NCBI RefSeq assembly: GCF_003148745.1
Contig: NZ_QGGU01000002.1
Coordinates: forward strand, 186,001-250,000
Length of the DNA stretch: 64,000 bases
Direction of reading: 5' to 3'
Origin: Pleionea mediterranea
GTDB lineage: Bacteria; Pseudomonadota; Gammaproteobacteria; Enterobacterales; Kangiellaceae
Below, piece after piece: positions 17,169 to 25,880 of this stretch. How positions within the stretch are numbered: position 1 is the first letter of the stretch; each line of letters opens with the position of its first letter. Made by a program: the position numbers and the translations under genes. The notes under the pieces were generated by a model that made no database searches, had not been told where the DNA came from, and worked only from the letters and a program-made list of their open reading frames with translations.

Positions 17169-20100
17169 ATGACTCAAACCTCCCATGACTTAGGAAACAA
17201 ATTTCAGTCAGCTCAAGAGCATGCATCTCGAGAGCAATCGCCACAAACTCAATCATTCCATTCAAAATTATCCGAAACGGAAAGCGTTCGTTTGTCTTCG
17301 ACTTTAAGTCGTATTCAAGTGATCAAACGTAACCATCAGGCAGTGACGTTTGATGCCAGTAAAATTGCATTGGCAATGACCAAAGCAATGCTTGCGGTTG
17401 AAGGTGATTCTGCATCGGGTTCAGCGCGTGTGCGTGAACTGGTAACGCAGATCACACAAGATATCGCGCAGCGTTTTGCCAGACAACTACCGGATGGTGG
17501 CACGGTGAATATTGAAGATATACAGGATCAGGTTGAGTTAGGATTAATGCGAAAGGGATTGCAAAAAGTAGCGCGGGCCTATGTGTTATATCGAGAACAA
17601 CATGCGCAAAATCGTGCTGCAGAACTTAATAAGAAAGAATTTTATAAAAAAAGTCAGAACAAAAAAGATCGTTATGAAACAGATCAAGATAAAACAGCTC
17701 ATGACTCTGAAACTGAATATGAAACTTTAAAAGTGCTGCTGGACGACGGTTCTGAAACGAGTTTATCGATGAAGTCGATAAAACTGCGTTTAGTTGAGGC
17801 CTGTGAGGGTTTCAGTGATGTATCTTCCGAATTGATTTTCACACAGGTAACGAATAATTTATTCTCGGGAATGAAATTGTCGGATGTTGATACCGCTCTA
17901 ACTATGACAGTGCGGCCGATGATTGAGCAGGAACCGAATTATTCCTATGTTTGTGCGCAATTACTGAATCAAACTCTTAAGCAGCAAGTGGCGGGTGTTT
18001 TAGCGCTGGATCACAGCAGCGATAACTTATACCTCGAAGCTTTTACAGCGTTTATTCATCAGGGTGTGGAAAAACAATTGCTGGATCAGCAGCTACTTTC
18101 ATTTGATTTAAATGAACTGGCGGTAGCGTTAAAGCCCGAGCGGGATCGTCAATTTACATATCTTGGATTACAAACATTATATGATCGCTATTTTATTCAT
18201 CACCAGCAATCACGAATGGAATTACCGCAAGTTTTCTTTATGCGTGTTGCCATGGGACTGGCATTAAATGAAGACAATCCGACTAAGCGTGCCATTGAAT
18301 TTTATAATGTGTTGTCATCATTTGATTATATGTGCTCGACGCCAACCTTATTTAACGCGGCCACTCAACGATCGCAATTATCAAGTTGTTATCTGACCAC
18401 GGTAGATGATGATTTATCGAGTATTTATCAATCCGTAGCCGACAATGCCCAGTTGTCTAAATGGGCCGGTGGACTGGGTAATGACTGGACACCCGTTCGC
18501 TCACTCGGCGCGCATATTAAAGGCACCAATGGCGAGTCTCAAGGGGTTATTCCATTTTTAAAAGTGGTAAACGATACCGCAGTTGCGGTTAATCAGGGAG
18601 GTAAACGCAAAGGCGCGGTCTGTGCCTATCTGGAAACCTGGCATCTGGATATCGAAGATTTTCTTGAGCTTAGAAAAAATACCGGCGATGAGCGGCGGCG
18701 TACGCACGACATGAACTCGGCAAACTGGATCCCGGATTTATTTATGAAGCGGGTATTTAATGATGAGCAGTGGACATTGTTTTCGCCCAGCGATGTTCCT
18801 GATTTGCATGATTTGTACGGTGACGCTTTTGAAAAACGCTATCAGGCATATGAAGCCATGGTGGATCGAAAAGAGATTACCTTGTATCGCCGCCTGCCAG
18901 CAAAACAGTTATGGCAAAAAATGTTATCCATGCTATTTGAAACCGGTCACCCCTGGATAACTTTTAAAGATCCCTGCAACATTCGTTCGCCACAACAACA
19001 TCAGGGAGTGGTGCATTCATCCAATTTATGTACCGAAATTACCCTGAATACCAACGCCGAAGAAATTGCCGTGTGTAATCTTGGGTCTATCAATTTACCG
19101 CAACATATGGAAGGTGGTGAACTTGATCATGCGCATTTGCAAGCGACCATTCAAACCGCCGTACGCATGCTTGATAATGTGGTTGATATAAATTTTTACC
19201 CGGTGGAAAAAGCTCGCCAGTCAAACATGAAACACCGACCAATAGGATTGGGTTTAATGGGCTTTCAAGATGCGCTCTATTTAAAACAAGTCCCTTATGC
19301 CAGTATCGAAGCGGTACAGTTTGCCGATCAGTCCATGGAGCTGATCAGTTACTTTGCTTTGGAAGCCTCCTCCGCTTTGGCGGAAGAGCGAGGCTGCTAT
19401 CCAAGTTTTGAAGGTTCTTTATGGCAACAGGGGCTGTTGCCCATCGACTCATTGGAGCATCTACAAACACAACGGGGTGAAGAGTATTGCACTTTCGATA
19501 CGGTCACGTCATTGGACTGGTCATCTTTAAGAGAAAAAATAAAACGATACGGAATGCGGAACTCAAATGTTCTGGCGATTGCGCCTACCGCAACCATTGC
19601 AAATATTGTTGGTGTTTCGCAGTCGATTGAACCCATGTATCAAAACCTTTATGTGAAGTCGAATTTATCCGGAGAGTTTACGGTATTGAATCATGCATTG
19701 GTTAACAGCCTTAAACAGCAGGATTTATGGGACAGTGTGATGATCAATGACCTGAAATATTTTGATGGATCTCTTCAACCCATTGAACGCATACCGGATG
19801 CGATCAAAGCGGTTTATGCTACGGCTTTTGAAATTGATTCCCGCTGGTTAATTGAAGCGGCCTCGCGGCGACAAAAATGGATCGATCAGGCGCAAAGTTT
19901 AAATTTATACATGGCCGAAGCATCGGGCAAAAAGCTGGATAATTTGTACAAGCTGGCCTGGTCTCGTGGATTAAAAACCACCTATTACTTACGATCGCTG
20001 GGGGCGACTCAGGCAGAAAAACTTACCGAACATTCTTCTAATAATCATTTTGAAATCAATAACCCATCGAACAATAACCAGGCACAAGTTTTTACTGGCA

Positions 20101-20183
20101 AGATTCAAACTGAAAATTCTCAGCCTGTGACGGAATCTGCTGTTTGTTCAATACTGGAACCCGACTGCGAAGCCTGCCAATAG
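17169..20183 (+). CDS. nrdA: Class Ia ribonucleotide reductase, large subunit NrdA
   Basis: Reduces ribonucleoside diphosphates with the NrdB radical. At 1004 residues it is much longer than E. coli NrdA (761), because of two ATP-cone regions at about residues 45-145 and 180-275, as in Pseudomonas-type enzymes. Catalytic features are present: the first active-site Cys in SSCYLTT (about 405), the N-x-C-x-E loop NLCTE (about 618-622), the partner Cys in AVCNLGSINL, and the radical-path pair YY in KTTYYLRSLGA. The C-terminal redox cysteines end the protein (CEACQ). A low-complexity linker precedes that tail. AAAGGA provides a good ribosome site; nrdB follows after ten bases. Confidence 0.96.
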   Translation: MTQTSHDLGNKFQSAQEHASREQSPQTQSFHSKLSETESVRLSSTLSRIQVIKRNHQAVTFDASKIALAMTKAMLAVEGDSASGSARVRELVTQITQDIAQRFARQLPDGGTVNIEDIQDQVELGLMRKGLQKVARAYVLYREQHAQNRAAELNKKEFYKKSQNKKDRYETDQDKTAHDSETEYETLKVLLDDGSETSLSMKSIKLRLVEACEGFSDVSSELIFTQVTNNLFSGMKLSDVDTALTMTVRPMIEQEPNYSYVCAQLLNQTLKQQVAGVLALDHSSDNLYLEAFTAFIHQGVEKQLLDQQLLSFDLNELAVALKPERDRQFTYLGLQTLYDRYFIHHQQSRMELPQVFFMRVAMGLALNEDNPTKRAIEFYNVLSSFDYMCSTPTLFNAATQRSQLSSCYLTTVDDDLSSIYQSVADNAQLSKWAGGLGNDWTPVRSLGAHIKGTNGESQGVIPFLKVVNDTAVAVNQGGKRKGAVCAYLETWHLDIEDFLELRKNTGDERRRTHDMNSANWIPDLFMKRVFNDEQWTLFSPSDVPDLHDLYGDAFEKRYQAYEAMVDRKEITLYRRLPAKQLWQKMLSMLFETGHPWITFKDPCNIRSPQQHQGVVHSSNLCTEITLNTNAEEIAVCNLGSINLPQHMEGGELDHAHLQATIQTAVRMLDNVVDINFYPVEKARQSNMKHRPIGLGLMGFQDALYLKQVPYASIEAVQFADQSMELISYFALEASSALAEERGCYPSFEGSLWQQGLLPIDSLEHLQTQRGEEYCTFDTVTSLDWSSLREKIKRYGMRNSNVLAIAPTATIANIVGVSQSIEPMYQNLYVKSNLSGEFTVLNHALVNSLKQQDLWDSVMINDLKYFDGSLQPIERIPDAIKAVYATAFEIDSRWLIEAASRRQKWIDQAQSLNLYMAEASGKKLDNLYKLAWSRGLKTTYYLRSLGATQAEKLTEHSSNNHFEINNPSNNNQAQVFTGKIQTENSQPVTESAVCSILEPDCEACQ

Positions 20184-20193
20184 GAGACTAATA

Positions 20194-21336
20194 ATGAATA
20201 CTTTAAACTGGGATGATCCATTGTCTATTGCCATTCAACCAGTAACACAAGCGGATAAAAAAATTCAGCAAGATTCATTTACTACAGATGAGCATTCGTC
20301 TACCGATGAACAAGACAATAACCAAAGAAACAATATTCCACCGGTTAATCCCGACGATAAGCGAGTGATCAATGGCATGACTGATGTGAATCAGTTGGCA
20401 CCCTTTAAATACCCTTGGGCCTGGGAGTTCTTTTTAAATGGTAATAAAAATCACTGGACACCACTCGATATTAATATGACTCAGGATGTTCACGATTATC
20501 ACCATAAACTGACAATAGAAGAAAAACACGTGTATGAAAATGTACTGGCGTATTTAACAACTTCGGATATTTTAGCCATGCGAAATATAGGACTGGCGGT
20601 GATGGAAAAAATGACCGCGCCTGAGTTACAAATTTATCAGGCGCGTCAGGTTTATGAAGAATCCTTGCATACCTGGACCTATCAACATTGCATTGAAACC
20701 ATAGGACTGGATCAAAGTGAAATTTACAACCGATATCGGGTTATTCCGCAAATTCATCAAAAGATAAACATTGCCAATAAGAGACTTAATGCGGTGATGC
20801 GCTCCGATATTGATTTAAAAAATCGCGATGATCTGGAGTTGTTTGTAATGTCCTATTTATTTTTTGCTGCTGTATTTGAGGGCTGCTGGTTTTATAATGG
20901 TTTCAGTCCAATTTTTGCCCTGCAAAGACGAGGCTTAATGAAAGGCACTGGTGAGCAGCTGCAATACATAATGCGCGATGAGGTGTTGCATTGTGCTTTT
21001 GGTTTGCGTGTGGTTAAGCAGATACTGGAAGAAGAAAAGTTAACGCTCAATCCTGCTGCTGTCAATGATATGTGGCAGGAAGCAGAAGCCGCTGAAGCAA
21101 GTTATGCAAAGTTTTTGTTGCCAGAACCTATATTAGGTTACTCTGCTGAGGCGCACAGTGAGCAATTTCGGTTTTTAGCCAATCGCCGAGCAAAACAGTT
21201 AAAATTTGCAGAGCCCTTTAAAGGAGCCAAAAGTACCTTAAGCTGGCTAGATGAACAGGCGAACATGAGAAAAGAGAAAAACTTTTTTGAAACTCGTGTA
21301 ACTGAATATCAAACGGGCGCAGCGTTACAGTGGTAA
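20194..21336 (+). CDS. nrdB: Class Ia ribonucleotide reductase, small subunit NrdB
   Basis: Holds the diiron centre and tyrosyl radical needed by NrdA, so it depends on oxygen. Iron ligands by position are D125, E156, H159, E229, E263 and H266. The radical tyrosine is Y163 in ESLHTWTYQH, spaced from E156 and H159 exactly as Y122 is in E. coli. This makes it a canonical class Ia protein, not a tyrosine-less class Ic form. The first 55 residues are polar and probably disordered. A strong AGGAGA site precedes the ATG, ten bases after nrdA. Confidence 0.96.
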   Translation: MNTLNWDDPLSIAIQPVTQADKKIQQDSFTTDEHSSTDEQDNNQRNNIPPVNPDDKRVINGMTDVNQLAPFKYPWAWEFFLNGNKNHWTPLDINMTQDVHDYHHKLTIEEKHVYENVLAYLTTSDILAMRNIGLAVMEKMTAPELQIYQARQVYEESLHTWTYQHCIETIGLDQSEIYNRYRVIPQIHQKINIANKRLNAVMRSDIDLKNRDDLELFVMSYLFFAAVFEGCWFYNGFSPIFALQRRGLMKGTGEQLQYIMRDEVLHCAFGLRVVKQILEEEKLTLNPAAVNDMWQEAEAAEASYAKFLLPEPILGYSAEAHSEQFRFLANRRAKQLKFAEPFKGAKSTLSWLDEQANMRKEKNFFETRVTEYQTGAALQW

Positions 21337-21394
21337 AATCTGTTCTCGATTAATTTTTCAAAACAGTTTTTCAGGTATCTGCCTTGCACCATAG

Positions 21395-21430
21395 TTTGAA
21401 AGATAATTTGAACGATAGTCTGATCGATAA
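21395..21430 (+). repeat. 12-bp degenerate tandem repeat after nrdB
   Basis: Three 12-base units, TTTGAAAGATAA, TTTGAACGATAG and TCTGATCGATAA, start 59 bases after the nrdB stop. The period is exact and the units differ by point changes. Confidence 0.65.
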
Positions 21431-21504
21431 TGGCTTGAAACATAAAGGTTTGCAACTGCAATGCGTCAAGCCAGTCCACTATTTAAATATAACAAGGAAA
21501 ACGA

Positions 21505-21882
21505 ATGCAGCAAGAGTTAGACAGTAAAACCATGCAGCACCATAAACTTGTGTTGCCGGAACATATGAATCATCAGGGCAGCTTATTTGGTGGTTATTTA
21601 TTAATGTGGATTGATGAAGTAGCCTACATGACGGCTAACTTGCATTTTCCGGGACATCGTTTTGTAACGATTGCGCTGGATAATGTAGAATTTAAGCATC
21701 GAATCGAATGCGGTGAGATAATCTGCTTTTTAGCCCTGCTGGAAAAGCAGGGAAACACCTCACTAACTTATCGAATAAGCGTTACAGGCACCCGCGAACA
21801 GTCAGATAAGTTATTATTTGAAACCAGAGTGTCCTTTGTTAGCGTCGATGATAAAGGTAAAAAGGTATTGCTTAAAATTTAG
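21505..21882 (+). CDS. Acyl-CoA thioesterase, hotdog fold
   Basis: A single hotdog domain of 125 residues. The conserved stretch HMNHQGSLFGGYLLMWID contains the helix start and acidic residue typical of the YciA/BFIT acyl-CoA hydrolases. These release CoA from fatty acyl-CoA in the cytoplasm. AAGGA lies seven to eight bases before the ATG. It sits downstream of nrdB with a 168-base gap, and nothing ties it to nucleotide metabolism. Exact chain-length preference cannot be read from sequence. Confidence 0.85.
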   Translation: MQQELDSKTMQHHKLVLPEHMNHQGSLFGGYLLMWIDEVAYMTANLHFPGHRFVTIALDNVEFKHRIECGEIICFLALLEKQGNTSLTYRISVTGTREQSDKLLFETRVSFVSVDDKGKKVLLKI

Positions 21883-21958
21883 AGTGAATATACATTCGTC
21901 GCTGCTTCATTAACTTAACTGATTGAATCAAAAATAATAAACTTCAAAAATTTCTAAA

Positions 21959-22534
21959 TCAGTCATTCCCGTTGTAAGCATCTTCTTGAGCTTGCAGCGC
22001 CTTTTTGCGACGGCGCTCTTTTATAAATTCCGGAACGAAGGGTTCGCCTTTAGCCCGGTCAAGCTCGATTATAGTGCGATCAATATGTGGTGCACCCATC
22101 ATGGTGTTGGCGACCCAAGTTACAACCTCATTATTGGATGTGATACTGGAAATTAAATAGACCGCTTTAGGCTCTTTTCTTTTAACTCCTTTATAGTTTG
22201 TCACAAAGTAAAAGTCTGGTAAGTCATCCGCAATTTCTTTTAAGTTTTCGGGGTAGTGTAGGGTTGCTTGATAGTAAGTTTTCGTAGACTCATCGTGCCA
22301 AACAAAATACCCTTTCTTTGGGTACTTTTCTGGAAACATTGATGCTGACTTACCTCCATTTGCTAAACAACAACCAATAATGCCAGCAGGCACATGCATA
22401 TAGTCATCATACACTGCAGTCCCTAAGTAAAAACGATCGGACTCTTCAGCACTAAATCCAAAAGTATAGTCAACAGGCTCTGAGCATGCGGTAGTGATGG
22501 CTATCAATAAAGCCAATAAAATTATTCGAAACAT
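21959..22534 (-). CDS. DUF2931-like lipoprotein, probable immunity partner of the phospholipase
   Basis: I start it at the ATG at 22534 because this gives a lipoprotein signal (MFRIILLALLIAITTACSE, lipobox ITTAC) and leaves a one-base gap from the upstream effector gene. The longer frame to 22747 only overlaps that gene. The mature 175 residues contain WHDES followed by TYYQATLHYP, resembling DUF2931 proteins that, as I recall, often accompany type VI secretion phospholipases. A periplasm-facing lipoprotein fits an immunity role against a lipase delivered to the periplasm. The family assignment is by eye and moderate. Confidence 0.6.
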   Translation of the reverse strand: MFRIILLALLIAITTACSEPVDYTFGFSAEESDRFYLGTAVYDDYMHVPAGIIGCCLANGGKSASMFPEKYPKKGYFVWHDESTKTYYQATLHYPENLKEIADDLPDFYFVTNYKGVKRKEPKAVYLISSITSNNEVVTWVANTMMGAPHIDRTIIELDRAKGEPFVPEFIKERRRKKALQAQEDAYNGND

Positions 22535-22535
22535 A

Positions 22536-24653
22536 TTATGTGTTGGCCTCAAAAGGTTGGTTGTAGAATACTTCCCGTTGCTGGCTTTCAGCCTTATTTG
22601 CATTAAATGAAGTTTCTTTTGGAGTGATAGGTGAATGCGAATGATGAATATAATCTCGATACAATTGATGCATTGCGCTATCGTCGCCACCTTCTGCTTT
22701 AGCATAAATCTGTTGCAGCTGCGGTGAGATGCGATAGTCCAACTCAAATTGTGCCAATTGACTCATATCATTAAAAGGCACTGACTTTTCTAGCGCCTTT
22801 GAGTGCATTTTTTCCAGCGCAACAAAAGCCAGTTCTTTTTTAACAAAGCGCTTCCAGACGATATATACCGTCATCAAGCGTACATTATCACGAGCTTGGG
22901 TTTCGGTGTCGGCTTCCAGTTCCACCTTTCCGCCCAGAGCTGCTTTTTGTTGCTGCCAATAGTCTAACCGTTGCTGGACCCGTGCTAAGGCATGTTGCTT
23001 TGCTGAGTCTGAGTTACCTATCCAAGTGACTTGTTGTTGCTCCAGATAAATGGTTCGTTCAATATGCTCACCGCCATAACCGCCTCCAATATCGGAGTGA
23101 GCACCAGGTAATACTTCTTCGTTAAAATGCGGGGCGGGCAGTTTTCCTGCTTGGTTCTTAATGCTGCTAAGGGGGAAGTATTCTCGAAACTCATGGTAGG
23201 CCGTTAAGTGATACACCGACTTGGCGCTGGTCCAGCCAATATTCAGATTAAACCCCATATTGTCATCATCACCGGGCAGACCCATGGAACCCACGGTATC
23301 AAATAGGCCGCAAAATCGAATGGTTATCGTTAATTGTCCTTTCCTCCAGTAACCATTATTGGGCATCTTCTTCATTTGGTGCAAACGGTTAATAAAGGCT
23401 CTTGCCGTTGCGGCACCGCGACTAAATCCCATCACATCAAAATTACAGTTAACTCTTTTATAAGAGTCAAAGCGTTCTAGAAATAGTTTAAGCTTACTTA
23501 GAGCCTCTTCGATACGTGAATTAACATTCAATCCAAAGGCTTGTTCAATATTGGAGTATTCTGGTTTTTCTCCGACCTCACAGCTTAGTTGATCGTCATA
23601 AGTGCCAACGCCTTTAATATAGGCCGCACCGGTACCCTGAGTATCTTGCTGAGGATAAAGCTCAAACAACTTGGCTATATTGGTAGGTTCGTAATCATCA
23701 TCGGCGCATTGCATATCCACTTGCCGGTTATTGCCGGTGCCATCAAAGAATACGCCAAATTGCAATTCCTTTACCGCTTCTACGGTAAACTCGATTTGCG
23801 ACACCGCACTGCCTGCGGTTGCAGTGAGCTGATACTTGCCCGGCTCTAGCGATAAGGCCGCGTCCCAGTAGTGTCGTTGATCCTGCGCTAAAACAGGCAC
23901 ATCAATACGTTTTGCTCCTGAGCCAGGGCCGCGCCATTTAAGTTCGACAGAATCGTGATTGCTCACTGAGCCTTCAATCAGCACATTCCAACCGCTGGGT
24001 ACGCGAACAAGGGTTCCTGCGGTTAGCCCTGTTGTTTGTGATACATGACTGTTAAAGCCGTACACTTGCCGGGGTTCTTTCTTTCCGGAATATTTAAACG
24101 CGATGGCAGCGGCGTCTTCGCCCGGTTGTACGGTATGTTCTGCGAATCGCATTTGTGTTTTGTTGGATTTTTCCAGTGTGATGATTTGGCCGTTATCGGG
24201 TGATAATAGAGTCACCGTTGGAATCGCTTGCGAGTGGGTAAACTCATTAATGGCACGAAAAAACTGGTTGGCGGCTTGTTGAGTGGCATCGCTGACAACA
24301 TGGCCACTTGAAACAGTCTTGTTATTGTCTGACACCGCTTTAAGGGGTGCGAACCCAAGAGCTTTGTTATCGCTGTCGTACTGACGAAACCCAACTTGCT
24401 CCCACCGACCTTTGTTATAACACCAGAACTGGCACTGTTGGTCGTATCGAAACAATTCCCGTTTATCGCGGGGGATGTCGCACCAGGTTTGCCGTGTCAA
24501 ACTCTGCCGGATCACATCGGGTAGCTGAGCTTTTCGATAGCCGCTCAGGGGTTTCGATTGGATAATTGCTTTTTGGCTAAGTTGTTCCGACTGCTCGCTG
24601 CGGGACTGCAGATGTTGAAAAAACTTGTCATCGTTATTGGTTATTAACTCCAT
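22536..24653 (-). CDS. Tle1-like phospholipase effector (DUF2235)
   Basis: A predicted T6SS lipase of 705 residues from the ATG at 24653, which has AAGGAAG nine bases upstream; an ATG at 24695 is less likely. The C-terminal half is a DUF2235 alpha/beta-hydrolase: FGVFFDGTGNN opens it. The nucleophile lies in GFSRGAA (Ser about 411), Asp in FDTVGSMG (about 450), and His in LPGAHSDIGGGYGG (about 517). The middle part contains a LysM-like segment (HTVQPGEDAAAIAFKY, then LTAGTLVRVPSGW). Its 3' end lies one base from a lipoprotein gene. No VgrG, PAAR or other T6SS gene is in the window. Confidence 0.85.
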   Translation of the reverse strand: MELITNNDDKFFQHLQSRSEQSEQLSQKAIIQSKPLSGYRKAQLPDVIRQSLTRQTWCDIPRDKRELFRYDQQCQFWCYNKGRWEQVGFRQYDSDNKALGFAPLKAVSDNNKTVSSGHVVSDATQQAANQFFRAINEFTHSQAIPTVTLLSPDNGQIITLEKSNKTQMRFAEHTVQPGEDAAAIAFKYSGKKEPRQVYGFNSHVSQTTGLTAGTLVRVPSGWNVLIEGSVSNHDSVELKWRGPGSGAKRIDVPVLAQDQRHYWDAALSLEPGKYQLTATAGSAVSQIEFTVEAVKELQFGVFFDGTGNNRQVDMQCADDDYEPTNIAKLFELYPQQDTQGTGAAYIKGVGTYDDQLSCEVGEKPEYSNIEQAFGLNVNSRIEEALSKLKLFLERFDSYKRVNCNFDVMGFSRGAATARAFINRLHQMKKMPNNGYWRKGQLTITIRFCGLFDTVGSMGLPGDDDNMGFNLNIGWTSAKSVYHLTAYHEFREYFPLSSIKNQAGKLPAPHFNEEVLPGAHSDIGGGYGGEHIERTIYLEQQQVTWIGNSDSAKQHALARVQQRLDYWQQQKAALGGKVELEADTETQARDNVRLMTVYIVWKRFVKKELAFVALEKMHSKALEKSVPFNDMSQLAQFELDYRISPQLQQIYAKAEGGDDSAMHQLYRDYIHHSHSPITPKETSFNANKAESQQREVFYNQPFEANT

Positions 24654-24999
24654 GATTGAACACTTCCTTGCATCCTTACTGACAGGCGCAATCATACTTG
24701 CTGTTAAGAAGTGTTAAAAGCTGCAGCGGGTTAAGTTGAGAAATAGCGCACGAGATTCATTAATTTATTGGGTTGTTTTCATGGTGTGCCTCTTATTCAT
24801 TTCATTGATGAACAATGTTGACTAAAGAACCAATGGCAAGTTCAGCGTTGAATCAAGCCCATCACGAAATTCAAAAGATATGGAGTAAGGCAGAAAGGTC
24901 AATGTTAGTTTGTGATTATCCTAGGTTATGGTCAATGCTAGGTAAAGTATGTACAAGGAATCTAATGTGATTATCGTCTTATAAGCAAACATAAAGTCA
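24654..24999. other. Intergenic region with one short open frame
   Basis: About 345 bases between two minus-strand genes. A 51-codon plus-strand frame (24815-24970) begins MLTKEPMASSALNQ and ends CTRNLM. It has no ribosome site and no recognisable relatives, so it is not called as a gene. The region otherwise holds the promoter area of the phospholipase gene; no clear hexamers or terminator were found. Confidence 0.3.
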
Positions 25000-25872
25000 T
25001 CAGTGATCCTTGGCTTTATCTAATAAAGTTTGTCGCTTAACACTGCTTATGATCACCGAGACGACAATAATCGCGCCGCCTGCTAATAACGCCATGATAT
25101 TTATGTCGCTGCCCCAGATAAACAGGTTCACGAGTAACCCTGCGGGGATTAACGCATTATTCATGGTGGCCAGTTGACCAGTGTTTACCTGTTTGGTGCC
25201 GTAATTCCATAAAAAATAGCCCGCACCGGAGGCGATTAGCCCGAGCCATAATAAAACGCCTATTTCTGTGGCTGTGTCGGGCAGCTTATTAACATCGGCA
25301 AATAACAGGGCGGCAATAAGAGTGAGAATACTGGCGCCTATAAAGAAGAAAATAAAATGTTGTCGCTGCTGTTGAAAATCACCTATGGCGAGCCGCTTAT
25401 AGGCGACCTGACCAAAGGCAAAGCAAAGGTTGGCCGACTGTATTAATAAAAACCCTATTAAGAAGTGCTCACTGACCGAATGATAACGAATAATTGCGGC
25501 GCCTATCACCGAAAGGATGGCAGCTAATAACCAGTGCAGGGTGAAGCGACGGTGAAATACCAGATCGTCAATCAGAGTGACGTAAATGGGTGTAAAAATG
25601 GTAAACAGCAGCACCTCGGCCACGGACAGGTACAAAAAGCTGTGATACAGAAACAGGTACATCAGACCAATTTGAATGGCACCAATCGCCATCAGTTTCA
25701 GCGCGTTTTTGCTTTGCAATGATCGAGGCTTTAAAAACGGGATAAACACAACCGTGGCCAATATCATTCGACTGAATACAGCAATGTATCCGTCAACTTC
25801 ACCTGACAGATAAACACCAATCAGAGAAAAGCTGAATGCCCATAAAAAGGTAACCAGTATTAGCCAGTGCAT
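25000..25872 (-). CDS. EamA/DMT-family transporter
   Basis: A ten-helix inner-membrane carrier of 290 residues made of two EamA repeats (about residues 1-130 and 145-285). It begins LILVTFLWAFSFSLIGVYL, the usual opening of the drug/metabolite transporter family. The second repeat carries GYFLWNYGTKQVNTGQLA. Members export amino acids or metabolites, but no substrate can be named. It follows the fimL-like gene after eight bases and may be its operon partner. Confidence 0.85.
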   Translation of the reverse strand: MHWLILVTFLWAFSFSLIGVYLSGEVDGYIAVFSRMILATVVFIPFLKPRSLQSKNALKLMAIGAIQIGLMYLFLYHSFLYLSVAEVLLFTIFTPIYVTLIDDLVFHRRFTLHWLLAAILSVIGAAIIRYHSVSEHFLIGFLLIQSANLCFAFGQVAYKRLAIGDFQQQRQHFIFFFIGASILTLIAALLFADVNKLPDTATEIGVLLWLGLIASGAGYFLWNYGTKQVNTGQLATMNNALIPAGLLVNLFIWGSDINIMALLAGGAIIVVSVIISSVKRQTLLDKAKDH

Positions 25873-25880
25873 TTGCGCGA

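Noticed and set aside
21959-22747. Longer 262-codon version of the lipoprotein gene
   Set aside because: The first 71 residues overlap the phospholipase gene and lack a signal; the ATG at 22534 gives a proper lipobox.
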